The notes: a model not told the origin generated them from the sequence alone. DNA of 64,000 nucleotides from Cellvibrio sp. KY-YJ-3 (GCF_008806955.1 NZ_CP031727.1:1302001-1366000); one strand, 5' to 3'. Counted from the stretch's first letter, positions 26,133 to 36,687 are shown. A program made the numbers and translations.

Positions 26133-29066
26133 TCAGAGCAGTGCCAGTGCCTGATTGAGCTTGTCTTCCAGTTCGGATTTCAGGTGCAAATAGTGCCCGA
26201 GTTGCAGCCCGGTTTGTTGGGCAATAGTGTCCTGACAGAGCGATAAATCCAGATCGGTAATGTAGCAGGGGTAGCGCTCGCCCTGTTTGCGGCGCTGCAC
26301 AATGTAATTGGCCACAGCGCTAAATAATTGCTCGCCATAACTGAGCGCAGAAAATTCCTGTTCATCACAAAAAATGGTGTAGCGTAGTTGTTGTTCGCTA
26401 TCCATTTCGGCAATCGCTTTAATGTTGATAAAGTGCAATTGCGACCAGTCTTTTTGCAAGTGGCGTGGTTCCGCAATAGCTTGTTGTTGTTTGATGTTGC
26501 CGGTGAGTTCGTAAATTAGAATATCTTTCTGTTCACCCGCAGTAATCGTCTGCGCGCTGTTCAATAATTGGCGCTGCAGTGCGGCATTAATAAACGTCAC
26601 CAGCGGCCGCAATAGAGTTTGTTGGTTGTGATAAGAAGAATGGATGCTAAACAGCGAACCGCGTTCATCAATAATAATGATTTTGGCATCGCTGCCTTCC
26701 AGATAATAAAACAAATAAATCGCGCGCTTCTTAGTGGTCTCGCAGATTAAACGCAGGGGTTTATCGCGCAACCCATAGCGGTCAATCACAATCGGGCTGT
26801 AATCGCTCTGTGCTTGCCCCAACCGTTCCAATAGTTTTTCGTAACTTTTAAAACGCTGAATTTGCGGTAGCTGCTGCACAAATTGCAGTACCAAATATTC
26901 ATCGCCGACTTCCAGCACGTAGCGGCTGGAACGCGGGCGGGTGCCGGAATAAAAGCAGCTGATCAGGTCGCGCCATAATTCGGTAAGGCGCTGGGTAATA
27001 TTGTTGCCTTGGCTGCTGCTAAAACAGCGAATGCTCAGCTCGGGCAAACTGAAGGGTTTGCCCGGCGAAAATAAGCGGAAATAATGCAACAGGCAATTGA
27101 CCAATGCGTCATTGGCATAGTGGCGACAAATCAATTCACCCCAGGAGTTAATGTGAATAACATCGGCATTGATGATCAAATTTTCACGCAGCCCACTGTA
27201 ACCCAAAGCATCGCGTTGGCTGCTGAGCATCTGCATGCCTTTTTTATGTAACTCAACCTGGGGTTCAACGCCGGTATTGATAATGAGCAATATCCGCTCG
27301 ATGGAAGCCTGGCGGGTAAAGTGTTCGTGCTCTATGGTGAAGGGTACCGGCAGCCACTGTTGCAGTGCCTGAATAAGTTGTTGTTTTTGACCGTGGGTAA
27401 GTTCAACTTCGCTACCGACAATATCGATTTTGGTGTGGTTTTCCAGAATCTGATTGGCGTGACACCAGAGTAACAATTCCACCAAACTGCGCGAGCGTTT
27501 GATGGGCGCCACATCGATATACCGCAGGATCACATCCTGCTGGGTGCCGCGAATCAATTGCCAATTTTTTTCGCCTGCGTTTTTTTGGTCTTGGTTTTTT
27601 TCTTCTACCATAAAACACAGTGCGTCTTCACTGATGTCGCGCGAAATTCCCGGGTTAATCAATTCTACTTTCCCTGCCTTACGCTCAAAGGCCGCGTGCA
27701 GTTTTCGCCCGAGAATCATTAATTCATCGCTGGTGATTGCAATTTCATCGCGATGTTGTTTGCTGAGTTCGTTGAGTAAGCGGTAGCTGTGGTTTAATTC
27801 ATTCACCAATAACGCGCGCTCGCTAATCACGTGCGGCGCTTTCCAATAGGCGCGGTTGTCCAGCATTAATAGTTGATGACTGCTCCAGTTCCAGTTGGCG
27901 GCCATTTTTTCCAACAGTTGTCGCTGCCAGGATTTTTTACGTTTTGCACTGGTGCGGGACAGCGCTTTATTCACCTTAAAATAAAAACAGCGGCGTACTA
28001 AATCCAGGCGCTGAAATTGTTGGTGCTGCTCCAGATACTGTTCAATACGCTGGTAGACCATCACATAGGGGTCAAGCAAATCGGCGTCCGGTTCGCTGCT
28101 ATAAATCGCGCGTTTTAAACTCAGGGCCAAGGGCTCGGCGGCGTGAGTGATTGCAGTGGAATTTTCTTCGGCGGTAAAACTGCTTAGGCTAGTGCTGCTC
28201 GCACTGGCATAGACCTCAAGCAACAATAATTTCAGTACAGATTTATAGGGCGATTCAATCGCTTTATAAAGTTGCCAGACGCCCGCGCCAATAAATTCGT
28301 TGGCGGGAATATCGGGTAGCCCGCCAAAATCGATTACATCTTGCGATTTAAGAAATCGGCGGCCTACTAATTTTTCACAAAAATCCTGATAGTCGCGCTC
28401 GCGTGAAGCGGGCACAAACCACCAGAGTGGAACCTTGCCCGCAAGCCAAAGCGCCGTGCGATAAAACTCGTCCAGTAATAAATAGTGTTGCGCCGAACCG
28501 CTGGCTTCGCTGCTTAACCCCTGGTTGCGCTGCTGTGAAAATTCGTCGGCATTCATCAAAAAGAAATGCACTTCCAAGTGAATTTGCTGTGCAGCCCAGG
28601 CGCTGATCAATGCGCATTTGCGTTCCAGTTCGTGCAGGGTGGGGTAGTTTGCATCCAGACTGTGGCACACCCATACATCCAAATCGCTGGAGTCGCTTTG
28701 GGCAATAGTGCCCACGCTACCCATAATAAACAGTGCATCAATGTAACAATTCTTTTCAGTGAGATCGCGCTGATAATTAAAACTGCGCGCAATAATTTTT
28801 GCGTAGCGCAGTTGCTCAGCCGTGGGCGAGTATTGGTAAACACCGGCGGGTGTGCTGTGGGAAATATAACCCGGCAGCATGGGGTGATTAACGTGAAACA
28901 GCAGCGGCAACAATTGTAAAAATTGCTGCTGACGCTCGGACAGCGCCGCACAAGTGCGGGCATAACGCTGTTGGTTTAAGGTGAGAAATCGCTGCTTCAG
29001 TTGGCTGAGTTGTTTGCGGTCAACACCATCGTCTATATCGTGAATATCTATCGGGCGGGAAAACAT
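26133..29066 (-). CDS. cyaA: Class I adenylate cyclase
   Basis: The 977-residue protein matches class I cyclases in length. It has the nucleotidyltransferase core GSVGTIAQSDSSDLDVWVC (catalytic Asp pair), FLMNADEFSQQRNQG and the SEASGSAQHYLLLDEFYRTA block. It makes cAMP from ATP in the cytoplasm and presumably feeds a CRP-type regulator. I start at the ATG at 29066, five bases after the stop of the hybrid kinase gene; the TTG three codons earlier overlaps that stop. The tight spacing suggests the two signalling genes are translated together. The C-terminal regulatory half is intact. Confidence 0.95.
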   Translation of the reverse strand: MFSRPIDIHDIDDGVDRKQLSQLKQRFLTLNQQRYARTCAALSERQQQFLQLLPLLFHVNHPMLPGYISHSTPAGVYQYSPTAEQLRYAKIIARSFNYQRDLTEKNCYIDALFIMGSVGTIAQSDSSDLDVWVCHSLDANYPTLHELERKCALISAWAAQQIHLEVHFFLMNADEFSQQRNQGLSSEASGSAQHYLLLDEFYRTALWLAGKVPLWWFVPASRERDYQDFCEKLVGRRFLKSQDVIDFGGLPDIPANEFIGAGVWQLYKAIESPYKSVLKLLLLEVYASASSTSLSSFTAEENSTAITHAAEPLALSLKRAIYSSEPDADLLDPYVMVYQRIEQYLEQHQQFQRLDLVRRCFYFKVNKALSRTSAKRKKSWQRQLLEKMAANWNWSSHQLLMLDNRAYWKAPHVISERALLVNELNHSYRLLNELSKQHRDEIAITSDELMILGRKLHAAFERKAGKVELINPGISRDISEDALCFMVEEKNQDQKNAGEKNWQLIRGTQQDVILRYIDVAPIKRSRSLVELLLWCHANQILENHTKIDIVGSEVELTHGQKQQLIQALQQWLPVPFTIEHEHFTRQASIERILLIINTGVEPQVELHKKGMQMLSSQRDALGYSGLRENLIINADVIHINSWGELICRHYANDALVNCLLHYFRLFSPGKPFSLPELSIRCFSSSQGNNITQRLTELWRDLISCFYSGTRPRSSRYVLEVGDEYLVLQFVQQLPQIQRFKSYEKLLERLGQAQSDYSPIVIDRYGLRDKPLRLICETTKKRAIYLFYYLEGSDAKIIIIDERGSLFSIHSSYHNQQTLLRPLVTFINAALQRQLLNSAQTITAGEQKDILIYELTGNIKQQQAIAEPRHLQKDWSQLHFINIKAIAEMDSEQQLRYTIFCDEQEFSALSYGEQLFSAVANYIVQRRKQGERYPCYITDLDLSLCQDTIAQQTGLQLGHYLHLKSELEDKLNQALALL

Positions 29067-29071
29067 AGGTC

Positions 29072-31225
29072 TCAATGTGGCAGATGGTCATTGGTTACAC
29101 TGTGGGCACGTAAAATATCAGCCAGTGTTGTATAGAGTAACTCCGGGTTCACCGGTTTTGATAAATAACCATCCATGCCGGCGGCTAAACAGCGCTCGCG
29201 ATCACCGCGCATGGCTTGCGCCGTGACGGCAATAATTGGAATCTGTGCCACGGGAAATTTACTGCTCACCGCACCGGCGCGAATTTGACGCGTTGCTTCT
29301 ATGCCATCCATTTCCGGCATTTCCAAATCCATCAACACTGCCGCATAAGGTTGCTCGGCGACTTCCAATAATTGCAGGGCTTCAACGCCGTTGGTGGCAA
29401 TGGTGCAGCTAATGTTTTTCTTTTTCAAAATACCGCGCAGTACCTGTTGGTTCACCAGATTGTCTTCGGCGATAAGTACGCGGCTATTGTCCAGCAGTGC
29501 AGTGGTTTCCTGATCGCTGCTGATCGGCGGGCTGATTTCCTGCAGCGATTGCACTTGCGCAATCGTTTGGCCTATCGCATCAAACAGGCGTGATTCACTT
29601 ACCGGTTTACTTAAAAATTCATCGACTAAAATAGCACTGGGATCAGCGCTGGAAATTTCGTCGCGGTGATACGCCGAAATTAAAAATACCCAGGGTTTTT
29701 TGCGTAGTGTGTGATCAGCTTTAATCAGGCCGGTTAACTGCAAACCATTGATGCCCGGCATACGGTAATCGAGCAATACAAAGTGATAAGGCTGGCCGTA
29801 TTTGTCGGCGTTGCGGATGCGTTCCAGCGCGTTGAGTGCGCAGTCTTCTTCATCCACTTGTAAATTAATACTGCGCGCCGTACTCGCAATAATGGTGCGC
29901 GCGATGGTGTTGTCGTCCACGATTAATACACGAATATTATTTAAATTACGCGGTTGGTTGAGCAGGGCTTTTTCGCCCAGATGGCTGTGTTCCAAAACTA
30001 CGCTGAAACTGACTTTACAACCTTTTTTGGGGCTGGACTCTATTGCAAACTTGCCCTGCATCAAATGCACCAAGTGACTGCAAATACTCAGACCATAAGT
30101 ATTTTTTTCGGTGGAGATGAGGTTTTTGTTAAACACCAGCTGTTCTTTAATCGCCGCCAGTTGTTTGTGGCTCATGCCTGTACCCTTGTCCTCCACGGTG
30201 AATTCGAGCATCAGCTGTTTGCGGGTCTGGCGGGTTTTGGCAACGCGCACAATCACTTGATCGGTATTGGAATACTGAAAGGCATTACTAATTAAATGGC
30301 CGAGAATTTGGCTCAAACGCGAGGCGTCACCGCGCAAAAAACGCGGCACATCGGGTTTGATGTCGTACACAATATTGACGTTGCGATGCAGTGCGCTGAT
30401 TTCAAACAGGCGCGATATTTTTTCAAACAAATGTTCAATATCAAAATGGGCATATTCCAGAATGACTCGTCCCGCTTCAATTTTGGAGAAGTCGAGTAAC
30501 TGGTTGATAATTTGCAACAATGAATCCGCGGCGGAATTAATACTGGAGAGATAACTCTGTTGCTGCTCATCCAGCGGCGTGTCGTGCAGCAAGTAGCCGA
30601 TACCGATAATCGCATTCATCGGCGTGCGAATTTCATGGCTGACACGGGCGAGGAATTCGCTTTTGGTTTTGTTGGCCAGGTCGGCTTGCGCTTTGGCGCT
30701 GAGCAGGTCTTCGCGGGTTTTAATAAAGTCGCTGATATCGGTATTAACACCCACACAGCGAGTGGCGCGCCCCTCGGCATCGGGTTCAAAAAATTTGGCT
30801 TTGGCGTGTACCCAAATCACCTCGCCACTGCGGTGTAGCATGCGGCATTGCAACTGCACGGATTCGCGCCGATTATCCAGTGCAGTGTGGTACTCGGTGA
30901 GCATGTTATCCACGTCGTCCGGGTGGACAAAATAATCGCGTAGGGTTTCCAGATTGCCGGGCAGGTCGCCATAGTCGTAACCGAGCATGCGCAGGTAGCT
31001 GCGATTGAAATAAATTTTGCCGCTCGGGATATGCCAATCCCACAGGCCGTCGTTAGTCGCCTCCATCGCGTACTGATGGCGCGTATCCCGATCAACCATG
31101 GCTTGTTGTTGAAGTTGCTGTTGTTGCAGTTCTTGTTTTAGCGAGGCGAGCTCTTCCTCCAGCTGCCGGACTCTGGCTGCCAGTGCTTGCTCAGTTGTTC
31201 CTGAATGGGGTGGGTGTTCACTCAT
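29072..31225 (-). CDS. Hybrid sensor histidine kinase with PAS and two receiver domains
   Basis: The 717-residue cytoplasmic protein has an N-terminal coiled coil rich in Gln (residues 12-48), a PAS/PAC domain (about 55-175; EATNDGLWDWHIPSGKIYFNR), HisKA with phospho-His in VSHEIRTPMNAIIG, an HATPase_c domain (GDASRLSQILGHLISNAFQYS; VEDKGTGM), and two receivers: VLIVDDNTIARTI with VLLDYRMPGING, and VLIAEDNLVNQQ with LMDLEMPEMDG. No transmembrane helix or Hpt domain is present, so a separate phosphotransfer protein would be needed. It is directly upstream of cyaA. Confidence 0.93.
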   Translation of the reverse strand: MSEHPPHSGTTEQALAARVRQLEEELASLKQELQQQQLQQQAMVDRDTRHQYAMEATNDGLWDWHIPSGKIYFNRSYLRMLGYDYGDLPGNLETLRDYFVHPDDVDNMLTEYHTALDNRRESVQLQCRMLHRSGEVIWVHAKAKFFEPDAEGRATRCVGVNTDISDFIKTREDLLSAKAQADLANKTKSEFLARVSHEIRTPMNAIIGIGYLLHDTPLDEQQQSYLSSINSAADSLLQIINQLLDFSKIEAGRVILEYAHFDIEHLFEKISRLFEISALHRNVNIVYDIKPDVPRFLRGDASRLSQILGHLISNAFQYSNTDQVIVRVAKTRQTRKQLMLEFTVEDKGTGMSHKQLAAIKEQLVFNKNLISTEKNTYGLSICSHLVHLMQGKFAIESSPKKGCKVSFSVVLEHSHLGEKALLNQPRNLNNIRVLIVDDNTIARTIIASTARSINLQVDEEDCALNALERIRNADKYGQPYHFVLLDYRMPGINGLQLTGLIKADHTLRKKPWVFLISAYHRDEISSADPSAILVDEFLSKPVSESRLFDAIGQTIAQVQSLQEISPPISSDQETTALLDNSRVLIAEDNLVNQQVLRGILKKKNISCTIATNGVEALQLLEVAEQPYAAVLMDLEMPEMDGIEATRQIRAGAVSSKFPVAQIPIIAVTAQAMRGDRERCLAAGMDGYLSKPVNPELLYTTLADILRAHSVTNDHLPH

Positions 31226-31356
31226 ATCCCTAACCAGTGCCTCTGTTGTATCCGGGCAAAAACAAGCTGCCAGAATTAAAGCCTAGTTCATTCCGGCGTG
31301 AATTCCAGAAATTCAGGCTATCGATCCTGGTTTTGGCGAGGGGAAAATCCACGGCA

Positions 31357-31393
31357 ATAAAAAACGCCGCCCGCGATTAACGGGCGGCGTTTT
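31357..31393 (-). terminator. Rho-independent terminator of argH
   Basis: A perfect 13-bp stem (AAAACGCCGCCCG / CGGGCGGCGTTTT) with a seven-base loop is followed on the minus strand by a T run, 24 bases after the argH stop. Confidence 0.92.
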
Positions 31394-31416
31394 GAGGTAA
31401 GAAACGATCAGTTCAA

Positions 31417-32817
31417 TCAGGCGCGATTGGCAAGGCTTGTTTTGGCGCGCTCAACCGCAGCTTTTACTTGCGCCGGTGCAGTACCGCCGATGTGATTGCG
31501 CGCGGCGACGGAACCTTCCAGCGTTAATACAGCAAATACATCCTGCTCGATAACCGTGGAGAAGGCTTGCAGTTCGGCCAGACTCATCTCCGACAAGTCT
31601 TTACCGGTTTGCACACCATAACCAACGGATTTGCCGACAATTTCATGGGCATCGCGGAAGGCAACGCCTTTGCGTACCAGATAGTCCGCGAGGTCAGTGG
31701 CAGTGGAGAAGCCGCGTTTGGCGGCTTCGTACATTTTTTCTTTGCGCGGTTGAATCGCGGGAATCATATCGGCGAAGGCGCGCAGGCAGTCTTTCACGGT
31801 ATCGATTGCATCAAACACCGGCTCTTTGTCTTCCTGATTGTCTTTGTTGTAAGCCAAAGGCTGGGATTTCATCAGGGTCAAAAGCGCAGTCAAGTGACCG
31901 TAAACACGGCCAGTTTTGCCGCGTACCAGTTCGGGCACGTCGGGGTTTTTCTTTTGCGGCATGATCGAGGAGCCGGTGCAGAAGCGATCCGGTAAATCGA
32001 TAAAACTGAATTGCGATGAAGTCCAGAGCACCAGCTCTTCGCTTGCGCGGGACAAGTGCATCATCAGGATGCTGGCGAAAGCGGCAAATTCGATGGCGAA
32101 GTCGCGGTCGCTGACTGAATCGAGTGAGTTTTCGGTCGGCGCATCAAAACCCAGTAGCTGCGCGGTGTAGGCGCGGTCGATGGGGTAAGTTGTACCGGCG
32201 AGTGCAGCGGCGCCCAGCGGTAAATAATTCATGCGCGCACGGCAGTCCATCAAGCGCGAATAATCGCGCTGCAGCATTTCAAACCACGCCAACAAATGAT
32301 GACCAAAAGTCACCGGCTGAGCGGTTTGCAAATGGGTAAAACCGGGCATGATGGTATCGGCATTGGCTTCGGCAACTTGCAGCAGGCCTTGTTGCAAGCG
32401 AGTCAATTCTTTTGCGATTGCATCGATTTCGTCGCGCAAATAGAGGCGTATGTCGGTGGCAACTTGATCGTTACGCGAGCGTCCGGTATGCAGCTTTTTA
32501 CCGGTGATGCCGATGCGCTGGGTGAGCAGCGCTTCAATGTTCATGTGCACGTCTTCAAGGCTGACTGACCAGGTAAATTTACCCGCAACGATTTCGGCAC
32601 GAATCTCTTCCAAACCGGTGATGATCTGGTCGCGCTCGGCCTCGGTTAGCACGCCCACTTTGGCGAGCATGGTGGCATGGGCGATTGAGCCATTGATATC
32701 GTGATGGTAAAGGCGGTAATCAAAACCGATAGAAGCGGTAAAGCGCTCTACAAAAGCGTCGGTAGCTTCGCTGAAGCGGCCGCCCCAGGGTTTGATAGGC
32801 TGATCGTTTTGGCTCAT
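31417..32817 (-). CDS. argH: Argininosuccinate lyase
   Basis: The 466-residue enzyme cleaves argininosuccinate into arginine and fumarate, the last step of arginine synthesis. The family signature [12 protein letters not shown] is intact, as are the N-terminal [25 protein letters not shown] and [16 protein letters not shown] blocks. The final LANRA end and overall length are normal. It is divergent from the algZ-like kinase gene, as in Pseudomonas. Confidence 0.97.
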   Translation of the reverse strand: MSQNDQPIKPWGGRFSEATDAFVERFTASIGFDYRLYHHDINGSIAHATMLAKVGVLTEAERDQIITGLEEIRAEIVAGKFTWSVSLEDVHMNIEALLTQRIGITGKKLHTGRSRNDQVATDIRLYLRDEIDAIAKELTRLQQGLLQVAEANADTIMPGFTHLQTAQPVTFGHHLLAWFEMLQRDYSRLMDCRARMNYLPLGAAALAGTTYPIDRAYTAQLLGFDAPTENSLDSVSDRDFAIEFAAFASILMMHLSRASEELVLWTSSQFSFIDLPDRFCTGSSIMPQKKNPDVPELVRGKTGRVYGHLTALLTLMKSQPLAYNKDNQEDKEPVFDAIDTVKDCLRAFADMIPAIQPRKEKMYEAAKRGFSTATDLADYLVRKGVAFRDAHEIVGKSVGYGVQTGKDLSEMSLAELQAFSTVIEQDVFAVLTLEGSVAARNHIGGTAPAQVKAAVERAKTSLANRA

Positions 32818-32995
32818 GAGGAAGTGTCCACAAACTAAAAATAATGAAAGAGATGGCGGGCGGGCATAGGCTAAGATTCACCTCTAGGCCTTCTTCAACA
32901 AGGTAGGCCGCCGCAGGCCGGGCATTATAGCCCAATGGCCTGTAAATAAGTCGCGGTGCCGCTATGGCTTTTATCCCGCTGTGCAATAGGAATTT

Positions 32996-34093
32996 ATGAT
33001 GAACACTCAGGACAAAACACCTGTCGCGGGCGCGAGCGAACCAATGCAGCCCTTTCTGACGGATTTATGCAGCAGTCAGTCGGTGTTTTTATTGGTGTTG
33101 GTGGCGGAATTACTGGCGCTGCTGCTGACCATTAGCGCCTCGGCTGGTCTACAGCATTTTGACTGGGACAAACTGGCGCTGATCTCGGTGCAAATCCAGT
33201 GGGTAGTGCTGTTTAGCGCAATCGCCCTGTGTCGCCTGCGTTTTTGGCTGGGGCGGCAAGATCATGTACGCGCGGGTATTGCCAGTTATGCCCTGGTGCT
33301 GGGCATTACCCTGGTGTTATCCAGTGCTGGGCAGTGGATTATCTATGGCGTGAGCGGCCTCGCGTTAGTCGAGGATTACGAATTTGAATTTAACAGCTGG
33401 CAGCTGCTGAACAACATGGTTATTGCCGCCATTTTAGGTGGCATTTTGTTGCGCTACCTATATTTGCAGCAGCAGTTGCGCAATCAGCAGCAAGCGGAAA
33501 TGCAGGCGCGCATTCAAGCCTTGCAATCGCGTATTCGCCCGCACTTTTTATTCAATAGCATGAATTCCATCGCCAGTTTAATTGCGACGGATCCGGATAC
33601 CGCCGAGCGGGTGGTGGAAGACTTGTCCGAATTATTTCGCGCCAGTCTGGCCGAACCGAGTTTAATTCCGCTCGAACGTGAACTAAGTTTATGTAAACAC
33701 TATCTGGATATTGAGCAGTTGCGCCTGGGTAGGCGCCTGCAGGTGGATTGGCAAATTGGCGAGTGCAATAAACAGCTAAAAATTCCCAGTTTGATGCTGC
33801 AGCCATTGGTTGAAAACGCGATTTTCCACGGTGTGGAGCCACTGCCGCGCGGCGGAAAAATTACAGTTAAGGTATCGCAGAACGATAAGCAGCTGAGCAT
33901 TGTTATTACCAACCCCTATATGCTCGCGAAAAAAAATCAACCCAATAGCGAACCGGCGCAACGTCACAACCGCATGGCATTGGATAATATCCGCCGCCGC
34001 CTGACCGCCCATTTTGGGGCGACGGCGCGGCTCTCCAGCAGTGCAGAAAATGGCGTGTTTACGACTTACATTTTTTGCCCGCTCACACCATAA
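32996..34093 (+). CDS. algZ: AlgZ/FimS-type sensor histidine kinase
   Basis: The 365-residue inner-membrane kinase has four hydrophobic helices (residues 30-160). The LytS-type His_kinase domain follows: phospho-His in RIRPHFLFNSMNSIASLI and N-box LVENAIFHGVEPLPRGG. The G1 region (LSIVITNPYM) is short, as in AlgZ relatives, where autokinase activity is often weak. Two in-frame ATGs (32996, 32999) follow AGG; either is possible. It is 44 bases upstream of the AlgR-type regulator. In Pseudomonas this pair controls alginate and type IV pili; the local targets are unknown. Confidence 0.88.
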   Translation: MMNTQDKTPVAGASEPMQPFLTDLCSSQSVFLLVLVAELLALLLTISASAGLQHFDWDKLALISVQIQWVVLFSAIALCRLRFWLGRQDHVRAGIASYALVLGITLVLSSAGQWIIYGVSGLALVEDYEFEFNSWQLLNNMVIAAILGGILLRYLYLQQQLRNQQQAEMQARIQALQSRIRPHFLFNSMNSIASLIATDPDTAERVVEDLSELFRASLAEPSLIPLERELSLCKHYLDIEQLRLGRRLQVDWQIGECNKQLKIPSLMLQPLVENAIFHGVEPLPRGGKITVKVSQNDKQLSIVITNPYMLAKKNQPNSEPAQRHNRMALDNIRRRLTAHFGATARLSSSAENGVFTTYIFCPLTP

Positions 34094-34137
34094 ATTTAAC
34101 CGGCGATTATTTCCAACAACTGTTCGGAACCACGGGT

Positions 34138-34872
34138 ATGGAATTACTGATTGTTGACGACGAAACTCTGGCGCGGCAGCGCTTGCTGCGCATGGTGGAA
34201 AAGATTGATGGCTTTCAGGTGGTGGCCGAGGCCGATAACGCCGAGGCAGCACTCATCGCCATTGCCGAACACGACCCGGATATTGTATTGCTGGATATTC
34301 GCATGCCTGGCCGCGATGGTTTGAGTTTGGCCAAAGACATTAGCCAACTGGAAGATCCGCCCGTTGTTATTTTTTGCACCGCATTCGATCAATACGCGCT
34401 TGATGCTTTTGGTACCAATGCTGTCGGTTATTTATTAAAGCCGGTCAAAGCAGAGCAATTATTGCAAGTGCTGGAGAAGGCAAAAAAGCTCAATAAAATC
34501 CAGCGTCTCGCCGTGCAGCAACCAAAAATCACAGAAAATCAGCGCAGCCATATTTCCGCTAAAACCCGCCGCGGCGTGGAATTAATCGCGCTGGACGATA
34601 TTCGTTATTTTCAGGCTGATCAAAAATATGTTACGGTTTTTCATCGCGGCGGTGAGCATTTACTGGATGAAACACTAAAAGAATTGGAAGAAGAATTTAA
34701 CGGGCGTTTTGTGCGTATTCATCGCAATTCGCTGGTGTCCATCAAACATATTGAAGCGCTGGAGCGCAACGGGCAGGGGCAGTACCACGTGCGTTTGGCC
34801 GATACTGCCGCGCGCCCGATTATTAGCCGGCGCCATGTGAGTGATTTAAAAGAATTGTTGAAAATAATCTGA
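34138..34872 (+). CDS. algR: AlgR/LytR-type response regulator
   Basis: The 244-residue regulator has an N-terminal receiver (LLIVDDETLARQRLLRMV; phospho-Asp in IVLLDIRMPGRDG; LLKPV). The C-terminal LytTR DNA-binding domain shows GVELIALDDIRYFQADQKYVT, FVRIHRNSLVSIKHIEAL and ISRRHVSDLKELL. The start is the ATG at 34138, the first codon giving a normal receiver N-terminus. Unlike pseudomonads, no hemC follows; the next gene is a convergent mannanase. Confidence 0.92.
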   Translation: MELLIVDDETLARQRLLRMVEKIDGFQVVAEADNAEAALIAIAEHDPDIVLLDIRMPGRDGLSLAKDISQLEDPPVVIFCTAFDQYALDAFGTNAVGYLLKPVKAEQLLQVLEKAKKLNKIQRLAVQQPKITENQRSHISAKTRRGVELIALDDIRYFQADQKYVTVFHRGGEHLLDETLKELEEEFNGRFVRIHRNSLVSIKHIEALERNGQGQYHVRLADTAARPIISRRHVSDLKELLKII

Positions 34873-34907
34873 TCCTCCCAGTTAATTCATCTGCAATTTA
34901 TCTGCAA

Positions 34908-34950
34908 AAAAATCGCCCGTCACTTTCAAAAAGTGCGGGCGATTTTTTTA
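34908..34950. terminator. Bidirectional terminator between algR and the mannanase gene
   Basis: AAATCGCCCG-T-CACTT and AAGTG-CGGGCGATTT form an imperfect long stem flanked by A and T runs on both sides, so it can serve both convergent genes. Confidence 0.88.
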
Positions 34951-34986
34951 TTTCTTGTGTTGCAGTTATCGCAGCAATCTAAACAA

Positions 34987-36687
34987 TTAACGACAGGTTA
35001 CTGCCGGCACTTCCACGCTGCCACCGTTGGTATTGCCCTGAAAACCAATCTCCACGGTTTGCCCGGCGGCGATAGTGCCATTCCAGCTCACATTGGTGGC
35101 GGTGTAAGGGTTACTGCCACTCAGGTTGGTATTCCAGGAGCTGGTAATACGGTTGTTGCCGGAATACTGCCAGCTGGCGCTCCAGCCCGATTTGCTGGCG
35201 GTGCCGGTATTGGTCACCCGAATCGCACCGGTAAAACCGGAACCCCAGGAATTGGTCACCACATAACTGCAGCTCACGCCGCCGGTATTGGCAAGGCTGC
35301 TGGACGCCGCGCTGCTCGATGCCGGTATTGAGCTGGGTGCCGCACTGCTGCTGGACGCTGGCACGGAGCTCGGCGCTGCACTGCTGGGGGCTGAGCTACT
35401 CGGTGCTGAACTGGCCGTGCCACTACCTTCGATGCCCCAAGGTGCAGGCAATGCCGCACAGCTGGTGCGACCGACGCAACTTTGTTGATTCTCCCAACCC
35501 CACCCACTCGCGGTGGTTACACAAATGGGATAGCGATTGCCGTACCAGTTACAGGTTTCGTTGCCAGCAATAGAACTCGAACTGCTGGATGAACTTGTCG
35601 CGGAGGAAGATGGCGCAGAAGACGAGCTGGGCGCAATGCTCGAACTACTAGCAACACTGCTTGAGCTGCTGGTGCCACCGAAATGGGTCGCTAGTTTGGC
35701 GGTGGCTTTAATGCCGTTGGCACTGTTGATCAGGAAGTTACCCCAAGTGCTGAGCGATGCCGGGTTCCAGTTGTTGACTATATCCAGCGGCACGCAACAG
35801 CTGCCATTGCCCGACCAGCTCCAGCCCAAATAACCTATGCCCATATCCTGCGCATATTGCAATATCGCCTCTTCCGCCACATTGCTGCCGTTATGCTCGG
35901 CGCCAAACTCGCCCACCACAATCGCCAAGCCACGGGTTTGGAAGCTGTTCAAATAGCTCTGCACAATCGCCGCGTTGTTATACACCTCATACATATGCAC
36001 AGAGAAAACCACATTTTGGAGTGTATCTGCCGCCAAAATGGTGGGCGCGTTGTCGCGCATGGCGTTTTGCCAATCCTGCCCCCAGTTGGCGGCATCCACC
36101 ATCAACATATGGGTGAGGCCGCCCGCGCGCAGCGCACGGATGGCGGTGATATGGTCGGCGGTATAAGTTGCCGCCGAAGTGCTATTGCCAAAGGGTTCGT
36201 TGGCGATATTCACAATCACATAATCTTCCTGACCGGTAATCGCCGCTTTGATATCGGCACTTAACCAATACTCGGTGGCGCGGCTGATATGGGTGGCAGC
36301 CGCGCTCTCGCCGAAGCCGGTGGAGTCATGCACTTCCAGCACACAGACCAGTTTATTAACCTTGCATTGGTTGATGACGTTGGTGACATCGGCGCCGTTA
36401 TTGCGCGTCCACTGGGTGCCATTGCTCAGTACTACCCGCACCGAGTTGGCGCCAGTCGCCGCGATATCACTGAGCGATTTATTCAGACGGTCGGTGTACC
36501 AGGTATGGGCGTGGTTAACCCCGCGAAAGACAAAGCTATTGCCGTTGGGGTCCAGCACCTGGGTGCCATTTACCGTCCAGCCCGCAAAGGCCGGCGCGAC
36601 CATTGCGGACGCCAGCAGCATTGAAGTGGCTAGCGCCAGAGAAGATTTTTTAACGAGAGATTTTTTGAGCGTTGTCAGGTTTTTCAT
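34987..36687 (-). CDS. Secreted GH5_8-like beta-mannanase with CBM10 and CBM2
   Basis: The 566-residue precursor has a signal peptide ending AFA (residue 35). A GH5 catalytic domain (about 36-330) follows, with VLDPNGNSFVFRGVNHAHTWY and VRVVLSNGTQWT as in subfamily-8 mannanases, acid/base Glu164 in NIANEPFG and nucleophile Glu260 in VVGEFGAEH. After a poly-Ser linker come a CBM10 (about 375-420, CNWYGNRYPICV), a second Ser linker, and a CBM2 (about 470-566, WNGTIAAGQTVEIGFQ). It should cut mannan or glucomannan outside the cell, anchored to cellulose. AAGGAAT precedes the ATG. Substrate assignment is by motif resemblance. Confidence 0.88.
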   Translation of the reverse strand: MKNLTTLKKSLVKKSSLALATSMLLASAMVAPAFAGWTVNGTQVLDPNGNSFVFRGVNHAHTWYTDRLNKSLSDIAATGANSVRVVLSNGTQWTRNNGADVTNVINQCKVNKLVCVLEVHDSTGFGESAAATHISRATEYWLSADIKAAITGQEDYVIVNIANEPFGNSTSAATYTADHITAIRALRAGGLTHMLMVDAANWGQDWQNAMRDNAPTILAADTLQNVVFSVHMYEVYNNAAIVQSYLNSFQTRGLAIVVGEFGAEHNGSNVAEEAILQYAQDMGIGYLGWSWSGNGSCCVPLDIVNNWNPASLSTWGNFLINSANGIKATAKLATHFGGTSSSSSVASSSSIAPSSSSAPSSSATSSSSSSSSIAGNETCNWYGNRYPICVTTASGWGWENQQSCVGRTSCAALPAPWGIEGSGTASSAPSSSAPSSAAPSSVPASSSSAAPSSIPASSSAASSSLANTGGVSCSYVVTNSWGSGFTGAIRVTNTGTASKSGWSASWQYSGNNRITSSWNTNLSGSNPYTATNVSWNGTIAAGQTVEIGFQGNTNGGSVEVPAVTCR

